A stretch of DNA of 60,143 bases from positions 99,917 through 160,059 of the forward strand of contig JAUYBE010000016.1 in the NCBI GenBank assembly GCA_030693235.1, given 5' to 3'. Origin of the DNA: a bacterium (GTDB taxonomy: Bacteria; Patescibacteriota; Minisyncoccia; UBA6257; UBA9933). The position numbers and the translations under genes are program-made. Below, in pieces: positions 37,863 to 48,060 of the stretch. Under the pieces are notes generated by a model. That model saw only the letters and a program-made list of their open reading frames with translations. It ran no database searches and was not told the origin of the DNA. Numbering within the stretch: the stretch's first letter is position 1; every line of letters starts with the position of its first letter.

Positions 37863-39968
37863 TTAATTTACCGCTTTCAGCGACAATCCGATTCTTCCAT
37901 TATCAAGTTTTACTACTTTTGCCCTAACGACATTGCCGATTTTTACGACATCTTCAACTTTTTCAACAAACCCTTCTTTTAATTCCGAAACGTGAATCAT
38001 CCCGTCGTTGCCGCCGCCCAAATCAACAATGGCGCCAAAATCCAAAATCTTAATAACTTCGCCTTCGATAATTTCGCCTATCTGAAATTCGCGAGTAAGC
38101 GATTTAATATAACTAATCGCCAATAGGGCTTTTTCACGGTCGGTCGAAGCCACAAAAACCCGGCCGTCTTCTTCAATATCAATACTGCTGACGCCGGTGT
38201 CGGCGATAATTTTGTTAATTATTTTTCCGCCCGGACCGATGACTTCGCCGATTCTCTCCGGATTAATTTCCACTGTCATAATAATCGGAGCGAAAGAAGA
38301 AACTTGCGGTTTCGGCTTATCAATGGCTTTTTTCATCGCCTCTAAAATTTCCAAGCGGGCTTTTTTAGCCTGAATCAAAACTTCTTTTAATATTTCAGGC
38401 GTAACTCCTTCGATTTTAACGTCCATCTGAACGGCGGCAATACCGTCCTCGGTACCGGCGACTTTGCAATCCATATCGCCGTAATGGTCCTCCGGCCCCT
38501 GAATGTCGGTTAAAATTTTATAATTTTGTTGGTCAACCATAAGTCCCATCGCAATCCCGGCTACGGCTTTTTTAATCGGCACGCCGGCATCCATCAAAGC
38601 CATTGAAGAAGCGCAAACCGTCGCCATTGAAGACGAGCCGTTGGAAGACAAAATTTCGGAAACAATTCTAATGGTGTATGGAAATTCTTCCTGCGACGGA
38701 ATAAGAGATTGAACCGCTTTCCCCGCCAAGGCGCCGTGCCCGATTTCTCTGCGGTTGGTTACGCCCAGACGCTTGACTTCTCCGGTTGAAAAAGGCGGAA
38801 AATTATAATGAAGCATAAATCGCCGCTTAATCGTAGATTCCATCGTCTCCATTAATTGTTCCGCGCCGGGCGCTCCCAAAGTCACAACTGCCAATGCTTG
38901 GGTATTGCCGCGAGCGAAAAGAGCCGAGCCGTGGAGCCGTTTAAACAAGCCGACTTCGGCGTAAAGCGACCTGACCTCGTCCAATTTTCTGGCATCCGGT
39001 CTTTTTTCCGATTCTAAAATATTTTTATGAACAATCCTGTCTATTTCTTCTTCAAATAGATACTCTACTCCGGAAAAATCCGAAACGCCTTCGCTTTTCA
39101 GATATTCAAAAAGGCCGGATTTTAATTCGGCGAGGTTGTCGCTTTGCTCTTTTTTATTTCCAACGTAAATAGCCTGCTCCAATTTGTCCCCCAAAAACCC
39201 GAGAATTTTATTTTTAATTTCCGAGTCTATTTCTTTCAGTAAAATTTTTACTTTCGGTTTGCCGATTTTTTCTTTGATTTCTTTTTGAAATCCAATTAGT
39301 TTTTTGATTTCAATTTGGGCTTTCTCAAAAGCGTCGATAATGTCGTCTTCCTTCGCTTCATTTCCCGCCAATTCAATCATATTTATTTTATCTTCGGTTC
39401 CACTAACAAAAGCTTCAAAAAGAATCTGTTTTTCTCCGCCAGAAGGGGCGGATAATTCAGGGTCTGTCGGATTAATGAGTAAATCTCCGTCTTTGGTTTT
39501 TATCAATCTTAAACCGGCAACCGGACCGGCCCAGGGAATATCGGAAATCAAAAGAGCGGTTGAGGCGGAAAGCAATGAAATAAAATCAGGGTCGTTTTCT
39601 TCGTCATAAGACAAAACCGTAATCACTATCTGGACGTCGCGGCGCATTCGCGAATCAAAAAGCGGCCTCAAGGTTCTGTCAATCATCCGGCCGGACAAAA
39701 CCGCGCCTTCCGAAGGCCTGCCTTCGCGTCTGACAAACCGGCTGCCGAGAATTTTGCCGGCCGCGTAAAAACGCTCTTCATAATCCACGCTCAACGGAAA
39801 ATAATCCGTGATCCTGTCTTCCTTCCCCATCACCGCCGTCACTAAAACCGAAGTGTCGCCAAAAATGCCCAAAACCGCGGCGTTGGCTTGGCCGGCTAAA
39901 TCAGAAACTTCTAATGTTAAGGTTTTGCCATTAATTTCTGTTGTAAATTGTTGTTTGTTTAAATTCAT
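37863..39968 (-). CDS. pnp: Polyribonucleotide nucleotidyltransferase
   Basis: TDYFPLSVDYEERFYAAGKI; REGRPSEGAVLSGRMIDRTLRPLF; KH and S1 domains at C-terminus. Confidence 0.96.
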   Translation of the reverse strand: MNLNKQQFTTEINGKTLTLEVSDLAGQANAAVLGIFGDTSVLVTAVMGKEDRITDYFPLSVDYEERFYAAGKILGSRFVRREGRPSEGAVLSGRMIDRTLRPLFDSRMRRDVQIVITVLSYDEENDPDFISLLSASTALLISDIPWAGPVAGLRLIKTKDGDLLINPTDPELSAPSGGEKQILFEAFVSGTEDKINMIELAGNEAKEDDIIDAFEKAQIEIKKLIGFQKEIKEKIGKPKVKILLKEIDSEIKNKILGFLGDKLEQAIYVGNKKEQSDNLAELKSGLFEYLKSEGVSDFSGVEYLFEEEIDRIVHKNILESEKRPDARKLDEVRSLYAEVGLFKRLHGSALFARGNTQALAVVTLGAPGAEQLMETMESTIKRRFMLHYNFPPFSTGEVKRLGVTNRREIGHGALAGKAVQSLIPSQEEFPYTIRIVSEILSSNGSSSMATVCASSMALMDAGVPIKKAVAGIAMGLMVDQQNYKILTDIQGPEDHYGDMDCKVAGTEDGIAAVQMDVKIEGVTPEILKEVLIQAKKARLEILEAMKKAIDKPKPQVSSFAPIIMTVEINPERIGEVIGPGGKIINKIIADTGVSSIDIEEDGRVFVASTDREKALLAISYIKSLTREFQIGEIIEGEVIKILDFGAIVDLGGGNDGMIHVSELKEGFVEKVEDVVKIGNVVRAKVVKLDNGRIGLSLKAVN

Positions 39969-40468
39969 TTTTTTAGTATCACTCTCGGTATTTTTTCCAA
40001 ATCAATAAAAAAATCCGCCGCTTCTTTGAGTTTGGCCGAAGCGCTGCGGCCAAAAGCCGCCACTTCAACTTCTCTGCCCAAACCCCATTTCAAATATTCC
40101 ACCAAGGGCACGAAATCGCCGTCGCCGGTTACCAGAACAATCGCGTCTAAAAAACTCGACATTCGAATGGCATCAACCGCCATTCCAACGTCCCAATCGG
40201 CTTTTTTTATGCCGCCCGGAAAAATTTGGAGATCTTTAACTCGTAATTCGACTCCGGCCTTGGTCAGAGCTTCAAAAAATGAAGCTTCCGCCGAATCTTC
40301 TCCTTCGCTTTTAACCACGTAACCAAGCGTCCGAATCAGCGGCCGGCCAGCAACCAGTTCCTTGATAAGTTCCCGGTAATTCACCCGAGCGCCATAAAGA
40401 TTCTTGGCCGAATGATAAAGATTTTGAATATCGATAAAAATTCCGATCCGTTGATTTTTGTAAATCAT
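39965..40468 (-). CDS. NYN domain protein (LabA/DUF88 family)
   Basis: [19 protein letters not shown]...[37 protein letters not shown]. Confidence 0.88.
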   Translation of the reverse strand: MIYKNQRIGIFIDIQNLYHSAKNLYGARVNYRELIKELVAGRPLIRTLGYVVKSEGEDSAEASFFEALTKAGVELRVKDLQIFPGGIKKADWDVGMAVDAIRMSSFLDAIVLVTGDGDFVPLVEYLKWGLGREVEVAAFGRSASAKLKEAADFFIDLEKIPRVILKK

Positions 40469-40737
40469 ACCTTCTTTTTCAATCCCAACTTCCTCACTAT
40501 CGCCGAATAACTTTTCGGACTATTCTTGCTCAAATAATCTAAAAGTCTTTTCCGCTTGCCAACCATTTTCAATAATCCCCGGCGCGAATGATGGTCTTTC
40601 GGATTCTGCTTCAAGTGCCCGATCAATTCAAGAATTTGCTTCGTTAATAAAGCGACCTGAACCTCGCTTGAACCGCTGTCGCTTTCATGAAGTTGAAATT
40701 CATCAACAGTGTTTCTTTTTTGCCGAGCAGTTAACAT
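40465..40737 (-). CDS. rpsO: 30S ribosomal protein S15
   Basis: [50 protein letters not shown]. Confidence 0.95.
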   Translation of the reverse strand: MLTARQKRNTVDEFQLHESDSGSSEVQVALLTKQILELIGHLKQNPKDHHSRRGLLKMVGKRKRLLDYLSKNSPKSYSAIVRKLGLKKKV

Positions 40738-40820
40738 TGAAATCAGTATAATTTATCTTTGGTTGTGTTGTCAACCTCGTTAAGTTGACAGACGTCGCAA
40801 TCCATATAAACTAATAAAAT

Positions 40821-41915
40821 ATGTTAGCGGTTAATAATAAAAAAACAGACTCGGCCGTCGGCCAACTGATAAAAACCGAACCGGATTTGATTTCCTTTCT
40901 TAAAGAAAATGATTTGATGGAAGCGAAACTTTTAAGAAAAACGCCAAAGGCGGTTTATTTTGATTTGGGAAAATTCGGCACGGGCATTGTTTATGGCGTC
41001 GAACTTTTAAACTCCAAAAACATCGTCAAAAGCTTGAACGCCGGAGAACCGATAACCGCTAAAATAATTGACGTTGAAAACGACGAGGGCTATGTCGAAC
41101 TTTCCCTGGCCGGCGCCCACAAACAAAAAAACTGGCAAGAAATCAAGGAAATCAAAGAGAAAGAAGAAGCGCTAACCGTTAAAATTATCGGCGCCAACAG
41201 CGGCGGTCTGGTCGCCAACGTAAATGAAATCAAGGCCTTCTTGCCGGTTTCCCAATTATCGAGCGAACACTATCCGCGAGTCGATGACGGCGACCGAAGA
41301 AAAATCTTGGAAGAATTAAGAAAGCTTGTCGGCCAAGAAATAAAAGTTAAAATCATTGATTTTAATCCGCGCGCCGATAAATTAATCATTTCCGAAAGGG
41401 GCGTTATGGAACAAAATATTAAAGAACTTTTGAATCAATACAAGGCCGGCGATATTATTAATGGCGTCGTTTCCGGCATCGCCAATTTCGGAGTCTTCGT
41501 TCGTTTTGTCGACCAGCCGGCGATTGAAGGAATGATTCATATTTCCGAAATCGACCATCGCCTGATCGACGCTCCGAAAGAAGCCGTCGAAATCGACGAA
41601 GAAGTCAAAGCGAAAATCATTGAAATAAAAGATGGTCAGGTTTTTCTCTCGCTTAAAGCCCTAAAATCCAACCCGTGGGAAACCGCTGCCGAGAAATTCA
41701 AAGAAGGCCAGGAAGTTGGCGGCGCTGTTTATAAATACAATCCGTTCGGCGTTTATATTAATTTAGAGCATAACCTCCAAGGATTGATTCACGTGGCTGA
41801 ATTCGGCAGTCAGGAAGAAATGAGAAAGAAATTGGAAATCGGCAAAAAACATCATTTTATTATTGAATCAATAAAACCGGAAGAGAAAAGAATTCTTCTG
41901 AAATTGAAAAAATGA
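40821..41915 (+). CDS. rpsA: S1 RNA-binding domain protein (ribosomal protein S1-like)
   Basis: Multiple S1 repeats, e.g. GDIINGVVSGIANFGVFVRFVDQPAIEGMIHISEI. Confidence 0.85.
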   Translation: MLAVNNKKTDSAVGQLIKTEPDLISFLKENDLMEAKLLRKTPKAVYFDLGKFGTGIVYGVELLNSKNIVKSLNAGEPITAKIIDVENDEGYVELSLAGAHKQKNWQEIKEIKEKEEALTVKIIGANSGGLVANVNEIKAFLPVSQLSSEHYPRVDDGDRRKILEELRKLVGQEIKVKIIDFNPRADKLIISERGVMEQNIKELLNQYKAGDIINGVVSGIANFGVFVRFVDQPAIEGMIHISEIDHRLIDAPKEAVEIDEEVKAKIIEIKDGQVFLSLKALKSNPWETAAEKFKEGQEVGGAVYKYNPFGVYINLEHNLQGLIHVAEFGSQEEMRKKLEIGKKHHFIIESIKPEEKRILLKLKK

Positions 41916-42000
41916 TGCCTTTGGCAAAGCCTTGACACTGTCAGGGTTTTTTATAATAATTTAATTAACTTGTGGCTTTCCCCTGATTGGCTGGGCGCGA

Positions 42001-42052
42001 TTGTGAAGAAAATCATAAGAGGTTATCGACGCGATTGCGAAGAAAGTCGCAA
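42001..42052 (+). other. Tandem pair of covarying hairpins upstream of the 42162 ORF
   Basis: TTGTGA-agaaaa-TCATAA (42001-42018) and TTGCGA-agaaag-TCGCAA (42035-42052). Confidence 0.5.
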
Positions 42053-42161
42053 GAAGCACATTAATAAAAATTTAGAAAAAGGGGGTGAAAAATCAATTTT
42101 AGTTAGTTAAGGAAAATTTTTTATATTAACAATTTCACCAAAATAGAATAAGGAGAAATTC

Positions 42162-42395
42162 ATGGAACCAGCTAATGGGAGAGGCGAAAATCTGGTCAGA
42201 ATCAGAATCAAGGACGCTCCGGAAACAAGATGTTGCCCGAAATTGCACAAGTTTATAGGCATGACACGAAACGCAATCGCTACGCCGGCAGGACTTTATG
42301 TTTTTTATTTTACCGCCTCAAATGGAAATGGATTTGGCGGCATAATAACCGAGCCGCATCAGATTGCGTCGCATTTGGTAGAAGTACTCTCCTAA
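42162..42395 (+). CDS. Hypothetical protein (77 aa)
   Basis: SD ataaggagaaattcATG; hairpin terminator follows near 42481-42525. Confidence 0.5.
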   Translation: MEPANGRGENLVRIRIKDAPETRCCPKLHKFIGMTRNAIATPAGLYVFYFTASNGNGFGGIITEPHQIASHLVEVLS

Positions 42396-42480
42396 ACCTA
42401 TGGCGGGCGTGGCCTTACCTCGAGAGCGCGCCGTAGTCGAGAGCAATAAAGGTCCCTCCTACCTTTAGCTCTTGCTTTTG

Positions 42481-42525
42481 GGCAGAGTTCTTTCTTCAAG
42501 AAAGAGCTCTGCCTTTTTTATTTTT
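42481..42525 (+). terminator. Rho-independent terminator
   Basis: GGCAGAGttCTTTCTTcAAGAAAGagCTCTGCCTTTTTT. Confidence 0.8.
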
Positions 42526-42595
42526 TCAGTTAAAGGCTGATTCGCCTCGGGCGAAAAATAATCTTAAATTAATTAAATTTTTATATTCTGATATT

Positions 42596-42633
42596 TTACT
42601 ATAGTATCTCACGATCGTAGGATATCATAGTAA
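42596..42633. repeat. CGATCG-centred hairpin element (copy D)
   Basis: TTACTATAGT-ATCTCACGATCGTAGGAT-ATCATAGTAA. Confidence 0.75.
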
Positions 42634-42705
42634 ATTAAAAACAAACCAAATAAATCTAAAAAGTAGAAATTTGACAGCCGATTAAAAATTACTATAATTT
42701 ATAAG

Positions 42706-44544
42706 ATGAAAACCTTGTCAAAAAATGTTTTTTGGGCGATTACAACGCTTCTTTTAATAGCGTTTATTTTTTCGTTCTTTTACGCCGAACAAAAACAGCC
42801 TGTGGTTTTAAGCATTGACCAACTGGTTTTAAAAATTAACAGCGGTGAAATTTCAAAAATTATCGTCAACGGCAATAATTTGGAAATTGAACTGAAAAAT
42901 AACGACAAGGCGGTTTCCAAAAAAGAAACCGAAGCCGGACTTTCGGAAACTTTAAAAAATTTCGGCGTTAATCCCGAAGCGCTTCAAAAAGTTAATCTGG
43001 CAATCAAGGAAGAATCTGGTTTCCGCTACTGGGCGAGCATTCTTATCCCCTCTCTTTTGCCGCTTCTTATTATCGGCGTCTTTTTATGGTTGATGTTCCG
43101 CCAGGCCAAAACCGGAATGAGCCAGGCCTTCACTTTCGGCAAAGCCAATATTAAACTTTTTTCCCAATTCAAGGACCAAATTACTTTCAAAGACGTTGCT
43201 GGACTGAAAGAAGCCAAAGAAGAATTGCTGGAAGTGGTTGATTTTTTGAAAAATCCGAAAAAATATCTGGAAATCGGCGCTAAAATCCCCAAAGGAGTTT
43301 TGCTTTTTGGCGCGCCGGGAACGGGAAAAACACTGCTTGCGCGCGCCGTAGCCGGCGAAGCCAATGTGCCGTTTTTTCATATTTCCGGTTCGGAATTTGT
43401 GGAAATGTTTGTCGGAGTTGGCGCCAGCAGAGTCAGGGATTTATTCCAAACCGCCAAAAAAGCCGGTCGGTGTATTATTTTTATTGATGAAATCGACGCC
43501 GTCGGCCGCGAGCGCGGCGCCGGCTTGGGAGGCGGAAACGACGAAAGAGAACAAACTCTTAACCAAATCTTGGTTGAAATGGACGGCTTTGAAAGAAACG
43601 ACGAAAGAATAATTTTGGCGGCGACCAATCGCCCGGATGTCTTGGATTCGGCGCTTTTGCGCCCCGGCCGATTTGACCGCCGGATTATTTTGGACTTGCC
43701 GGACATTAATGACCGCGAAGAAATTTTGAAAATCCACAGCCGCGGAAAAATTTTATCCAAAGATATTAATTTAAGAAAAGCCGCGGAGCGAACTCCGGGA
43801 TTTTCCGGAGCGGATTTAAGCAATTTAATGAACGAAGCGGCGCTTTGGGCCGCCAGAAAAAACCGAAAAGAAGTTGTCCAGCAGGATATTTTTGATTCAA
43901 TTGAAAAAGTTTTGCTCGGTCCCGAGCGCCGAAGCCGAGTTTTATCAGCGAAAGAAAAAGAAATCATCGCTTATCATGAAGCCGGTCACGCCTTAGTGGC
44001 GGCCAGCCTGAAAAATGCCGATCCGATCCATAAAGTTTCCATCGTCGCCCGCGGCCGGGCCGGCGGTTATACTTTAAAACTTCCGATTGAAGAAACTTAT
44101 CTGCGAACCAAATCGCAATTTATGACCGATTTATCCATGATGCTCGGCGGTTATATCGCCGAAAAAACGACTTTTGGCGATATTTCTACCGGCGCTTCCA
44201 ATGATCTACAGAACGCTTCCGAATTAGCGCGGAAGCTGGTCACTAAATTCGGGATGAGCGAAAAACTCGGGCCGATTACTTACGGCAAAACAGAAGAATT
44301 GGTTTTCTTGGGCCGCGAAATCACCGCCGGAAAAAATTATTCCGAAAAAATCGCGGGGGAGATTGACAAAGAAGTCAAAGCCCTAATTGACAAAGCCTTT
44401 GAAACCGCCAAAAAAATCATTATTTCCCGAAAACACGTTCTCAAAAACATCGCTCAAGAATTAATCGAAAAAGAAACCCTGGAAAGAGAAGCATTTGAAA
44501 ATCTGATAAAAGGATTTAAACTTAAGCCGATAGCGATTCAATAA
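42706..44544 (+). CDS. ftsH: ATP-dependent zinc metalloprotease FtsH
   Basis: [56 protein letters not shown]. Confidence 0.97.
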   Translation: MKTLSKNVFWAITTLLLIAFIFSFFYAEQKQPVVLSIDQLVLKINSGEISKIIVNGNNLEIELKNNDKAVSKKETEAGLSETLKNFGVNPEALQKVNLAIKEESGFRYWASILIPSLLPLLIIGVFLWLMFRQAKTGMSQAFTFGKANIKLFSQFKDQITFKDVAGLKEAKEELLEVVDFLKNPKKYLEIGAKIPKGVLLFGAPGTGKTLLARAVAGEANVPFFHISGSEFVEMFVGVGASRVRDLFQTAKKAGRCIIFIDEIDAVGRERGAGLGGGNDEREQTLNQILVEMDGFERNDERIILAATNRPDVLDSALLRPGRFDRRIILDLPDINDREEILKIHSRGKILSKDINLRKAAERTPGFSGADLSNLMNEAALWAARKNRKEVVQQDIFDSIEKVLLGPERRSRVLSAKEKEIIAYHEAGHALVAASLKNADPIHKVSIVARGRAGGYTLKLPIEETYLRTKSQFMTDLSMMLGGYIAEKTTFGDISTGASNDLQNASELARKLVTKFGMSEKLGPITYGKTEELVFLGREITAGKNYSEKIAGEIDKEVKALIDKAFETAKKIIISRKHVLKNIAQELIEKETLEREAFENLIKGFKLKPIAIQ

Positions 44545-44558
44545 GTCGTTATCCGTTT

Positions 44559-44635
44559 GCGCCCGTAGCTCAACTGGTTAGAGCACCGAGCTTATACCTC
44601 GGCGGTTCTTGGTTCGAGTCCAAGCGGGCGCACCA
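44559..44635 (+). tRNA. tRNA-Ile (anticodon TAT), CCA encoded
   Basis: gcgcccg...cgggcgc acceptor; CCGAG-CTTATAC-CTCGG anticodon arm; ggttcgagtcc T-loop region; ACCA end. Confidence 0.88.
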
Positions 44636-44639
44636 AATT

Positions 44640-45218
44640 ATGGAATCTCTTTTAACGAATTTCTCCGAAACCCATCGAATTATTTCTTATTTGATTATCG
44701 CGCTGGCAATCTTGATCGAAGGCGAAGTTGTCCTTATTTTGGCAGGCATTTTATCCCACAAGGGACATTTAGATATTTTTAATGTGATACTCTTTGCTTT
44801 TGCGGCCGCGGTTATTCACGACTTAATTTACTGGTCAATCGGCAAAAAACTTTCCGCTTCGGGCAAAAAAAAGTTTTTATTTATTAATCTGGAAAAAATA
44901 AAAGGGTTTTTAGAAAAAACGAAAATCAACAACGGCTTATATGTTTTTATTTCAAAATTCACCTGGAATTTAAACCGAATAATGCTTATAACAAACGGCT
45001 ATTTAAAAATGCCGATAAAAGAATTATTGCGTTACAGCATTCCAGCTTGTTTAATTTGGTCAATCACCTTTGTTTCAATCGGTTATGTTTTTGCCTTTGA
45101 AACCGACGTTCTTAAAAAAGACATAAAAACCGCGGCTCTTCTCTTAATGAGCTTTATCATAATAATAGTTATTCTTGAAAATATTCTTAGGAAAATAGTT
45201 GAAAAAAAGAACAAATAA
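44640..45218 (+). CDS. DedA/VTT-type membrane protein
   Basis: LTNFSETHRIISYLIIALAILIEGEVVLILAGILSHKGHLDIFNVI...ISKFTWNLNRIMLITNGYLKM. Confidence 0.75.
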   Translation: MESLLTNFSETHRIISYLIIALAILIEGEVVLILAGILSHKGHLDIFNVILFAFAAAVIHDLIYWSIGKKLSASGKKKFLFINLEKIKGFLEKTKINNGLYVFISKFTWNLNRIMLITNGYLKMPIKELLRYSIPACLIWSITFVSIGYVFAFETDVLKKDIKTAALLLMSFIIIIVILENILRKIVEKKNK

Positions 45219-45229
45219 GTAGCATTACC

Positions 45230-45340
45230 GGGTAATGCGATGAAACCTACATTCTTGACAAAAAAGCGTTAAACATGTGAAACATCGGTGTTTTGCCAAC
45301 AGGCGGGTAAGCAGATGAAATCTACGTTTTTTGAAAATTG
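45230..45340. repeat. Two imperfect direct repeats about 75 bp apart, plus short palindrome
   Basis: GGGTAATGCGATGAAACCTACATTCTTGA (about 45230) vs GGGTAAGCAGATGAAATCTACGTTTTTTGA (about 45305); GCATTACCgGGTAATGC. Confidence 0.5.
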
Positions 45341-45384
45341 CTGTTTTTGATGTTGGTCGTGAAACATTTTGAAACAAAACAAAA

Positions 45385-45768
45385 ATGACTTATAAAACTA
45401 ATTTGGGCAATTTTGGAGAAGATTTAGCTTGCAAATATCTTGTGGATAAGAATTATAAAGTTATTGAACGCAATTTTCGGAAGCCGTGGGGAGAAATAGA
45501 TATTATCGCTAAAGCGCCTGATAAAACTTTGGTTTTTATGGAAGTGAAAACCCTTCGACAAAGCTCGGGACTAGCAAAAGAAGAGCAACTCCAGCCAGAA
45601 GATCAACTTACCCGCTCTAAGCTTCAAAAACTAAAAAGGGCCGCTTCTTTATATGCCGGCCACCGGCAAGAATTAATTAAAGATGAAAGGGGATGGAGAA
45701 TTGATTTAATAACCTTGACAATTAAAGAAAATCGTTGTGATATAAAACATTACGAGAATATTACTTAA
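45385..45768 (+). CDS. YraN/UPF0102 family endonuclease-like protein
   Basis: GEDLACKYLVDKNYKVIERNFRKPWGEIDIIAKAPDKTLVFMEVKTL. Confidence 0.9.
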   Translation: MTYKTNLGNFGEDLACKYLVDKNYKVIERNFRKPWGEIDIIAKAPDKTLVFMEVKTLRQSSGLAKEEQLQPEDQLTRSKLQKLKRAASLYAGHRQELIKDERGWRIDLITLTIKENRCDIKHYENIT

Positions 45769-45774
45769 GAATAT

Positions 45775-45812
45775 TCAGTCAACAGTCGCGCGATCGCGCA
45801 ATTGTTGACTAA
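45775..45812. repeat. CGATCG-centred hairpin element (copy E)
   Basis: TCAGTCAACA-GTCGCGCGATCGCGCAAT-TGTTGACTAA. Confidence 0.85.
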
Positions 45813-45824
45813 AATTATTAAAAT

Positions 45825-46289
45825 TTATTGTTTAAATTTTAAGACCCTTTCATTTTCTTTTTCGCCATATTCAAATTTTATCCAAACCAAATCTTTCGGC
45901 AAGATTTTTTTTATTCTTTCCGGCCATTCTATTAAAAGAATATTCTCGGGATTATTCAAAATCTCTTTTAATCCCAATCCTGATAATTCTTTTGGCTCTT
46001 CAATTCTATAACAATCAATATGATAACCCAGTTTATAGCTTTTAGCTTTTAGTTTATAGCTTTTGGCGATAACAAATGTGGGGCTTGTAATTTTTCTACG
46101 TACACCTAAACCCCTCAAAAACCCCTGAACAAAAGTGGTTTTGCCAGAACCTAAATCACCAGCCAGCGCCAAAACCAAGGCGTTTTTGAGATTGCTTCGC
46201 TTTCGGCTCGCAATGACAGACGCCAAAAGACCGGCGAATTTTTTGGTCTGCCCGGAAGAATTTGTTTCTAAAAAAATATGCTGCGGCAT
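45825..46289 (-). CDS. tsaE: tRNA threonylcarbamoyladenosine biosynthesis ATPase TsaE
   Basis: LALAGDLGSGKTTFVQGFLRGLGV; SPTFVIAKSY; LLIEWPERI. Confidence 0.92.
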   Translation of the reverse strand: MPQHIFLETNSSGQTKKFAGLLASVIASRKRSNLKNALVLALAGDLGSGKTTFVQGFLRGLGVRRKITSPTFVIAKSYKLKAKSYKLGYHIDCYRIEEPKELSGLGLKEILNNPENILLIEWPERIKKILPKDLVWIKFEYGEKENERVLKFKQ

Positions 46290-46328
46290 TTTATTTATGT
46301 ATTACTTTAAATTACGAAGCGCCCTTTG

Positions 46329-46394
46329 TCATTGCGAGCGAAACGAAGCAATCTCAATTAAGATTGCCACGGGCTAAAGCCCTCGCAATGACAC
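46329..46394. repeat. Dispersed 'cattgcgagcgaa..gcaatc..ctcgcaatgac' repeat
   Basis: cattgcgagcgaaacgaagcaatctcaattaagattgccacgggctaaagccctcgcaatgac. Confidence 0.8.
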
Positions 46395-46399
46395 CAATA

Positions 46400-46939
46400 T
46401 CATTCCGATTCTAATAATAAATTAAATTTTTTGAAAATAAAAACAAAAACAAAAGACAGCGCTAAAGCCAAAGAAAAACCGACAAATAAATTAGTAAAAT
46501 TAAAATTGGTTTTATTAAGAGGGCCGGACAAATTTCCAACATCTTGAACCACAGCAGTGTTTTGAGTTGCCGCAATGCCGGTTTCCCCCATCGCGGCTTG
46601 ACCGGCAAAAATAAACCGGCCGTCATTTTGGCGAATCAAACTCTTGCCCTCGGCCGCGCTGCCAACATATTCCGCCTTATCAACCAAATCACCGCTCGCG
46701 TCATAGAGAAAAAGCGTTTCGCCATTATTGTTTAAAGAAATTTTTGTAATTTTATAATCGAAAGTTAAATACTCACCGGAATTAATTGTAACCTGCTTGA
46801 AAGAAAATGTTTTGCCTGAAGCGTCTTTAATCTGCCAGCCGCCGAGATCGACCGCGGCATTGGCGTCATTAAATAATTTTATCCATTCGCCATCGGTATC
46901 TTTGCCGACAGGATTGGGAAGAAACTCGTAAATTATCAT
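46400..46939 (-). CDS. Lamin-tail domain (LTD) protein with C-terminal TM
   Basis: IIYEFLPNPVGKDTDGEWIKLFNDANAAVDLGGWQIKDASGKTFSF. Confidence 0.85.
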   Translation of the reverse strand: MIIYEFLPNPVGKDTDGEWIKLFNDANAAVDLGGWQIKDASGKTFSFKQVTINSGEYLTFDYKITKISLNNNGETLFLYDASGDLVDKAEYVGSAAEGKSLIRQNDGRFIFAGQAAMGETGIAATQNTAVVQDVGNLSGPLNKTNFNFTNLFVGFSLALALSFVFVFIFKKFNLLLESE

Positions 46940-47913
46940 AATCCCAAATGCTTATACGCTTTCTCTGTTGCCACTCTTCCGAGCGCGGTTCTTTGTAATA
47001 AACCGATTTTTATCAAATACGGTTCATAGATTTCTTCGATTGTCCCTTTTTCCAATCCTAAAACCGCGACCAAAGCATTGACTCCAACCGGCCGATTATT
47101 GAATTTTTTAATAATCGTTTCCAACAAGCGCCGCTCGTAAGATTCCAACCCAAGCGAATCGATTTCAAAAAAATTTAAAACTTCATTAATAATGCTCGTG
47201 TTAATGGTTTTTAAATTATTAACCTCGGCAAAATCCCTGACGCGCTTCAATAATTGATTGGCCGCCCGGGGAGTAAAACGCGAAACCCCGGCCAAAGCAG
47301 TGGTTGCTTCCGGATCAAGTTTTATTTCTAATAACTCCGCGGACCGTTGAATAATTATTTCAATTTCTTTAATGGCATAATAATCAAAATGGAAAATCGC
47401 TCCGAAGCGCGAACGAAGAGGGTTGGACAGCAAACTTGGCCGCGTAGTGGCGGCAATCAAAGTAAAAGCCGGAAGATCTATCGAAACCATGCGACTTCCC
47501 AAGCCCTTGCCGATTACCAAATGAAGCTTGCGCGATTCCATCGCCGGATAAAGAATTTCCTCAATCGACCGATTAAGCCTGTGAGCTTCGTCAATAAAAA
47601 GAACATCCCGCTCTTCCAAACTTGAAAGACATGCTGCTAATTCGCCTGCTCTTTGCAAAGCCGGACCGGCGGTGATTTTTAATTCAGCGCCCATTTCTTT
47701 AGCAACCAAAGTCGCCAAAGTGGTCTTGCCCAAACCGGTCGGTCCGTAAAAAAGCAGATGGTCTGCCGATTCTTTTCTTTTTTTGGCGGCCGTTAAAATC
47801 AGATTAAGATTTTTTTTAATCTTTTCTTGCCCAATATAATCCCGCCAGCCGGTCGGCCGCAAAATTTTATCAATAAACCGGTCTTCGGGTTTTAAATTAA
47901 CGGCTCTTGACAT
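46936..47913 (-). CDS. ruvB: Holliday junction helicase RuvB
   Basis: LRPTGWRDYIGQEKIKKNLNLILTAAKKR; LLFYGPTGLGKTTLATLVAKEM; RPVGVNALVAVLGLEKGTIEEIYEPYLI. Confidence 0.96.
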   Translation of the reverse strand: MSRAVNLKPEDRFIDKILRPTGWRDYIGQEKIKKNLNLILTAAKKRKESADHLLFYGPTGLGKTTLATLVAKEMGAELKITAGPALQRAGELAACLSSLEERDVLFIDEAHRLNRSIEEILYPAMESRKLHLVIGKGLGSRMVSIDLPAFTLIAATTRPSLLSNPLRSRFGAIFHFDYYAIKEIEIIIQRSAELLEIKLDPEATTALAGVSRFTPRAANQLLKRVRDFAEVNNLKTINTSIINEVLNFFEIDSLGLESYERRLLETIIKKFNNRPVGVNALVAVLGLEKGTIEEIYEPYLIKIGLLQRTALGRVATEKAYKHLGL

Positions 47914-47953
47914 GTTTAATAATATATGCTAACATCAGTCCCATACAAAGATT

Positions 47954-48055
47954 GCCTAATCCTGTGGGCAAATTAAGGAATTTTTTTTAGATTCGGACGG
48001 CTTGGTCTTGGCTGGGCCCATCCTCGAAGAAATTTTTAAGCCCGCAGAATTAGGC
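47954..48055. repeat. Inverted repeat pair (16-bp arms, 102-bp span)
   Basis: GCCTAATCCTGTGGGC (47954-47969) / GCCCGCAGAATTAGGC (48040-48055). Confidence 0.6.
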
Positions 48056-48060
48056 GATTT

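Noticed and set aside
45230-45340. Degenerate CRISPR array
   Set aside because: Only two imperfect repeats with about 75-bp period and no consistent spacer pattern.
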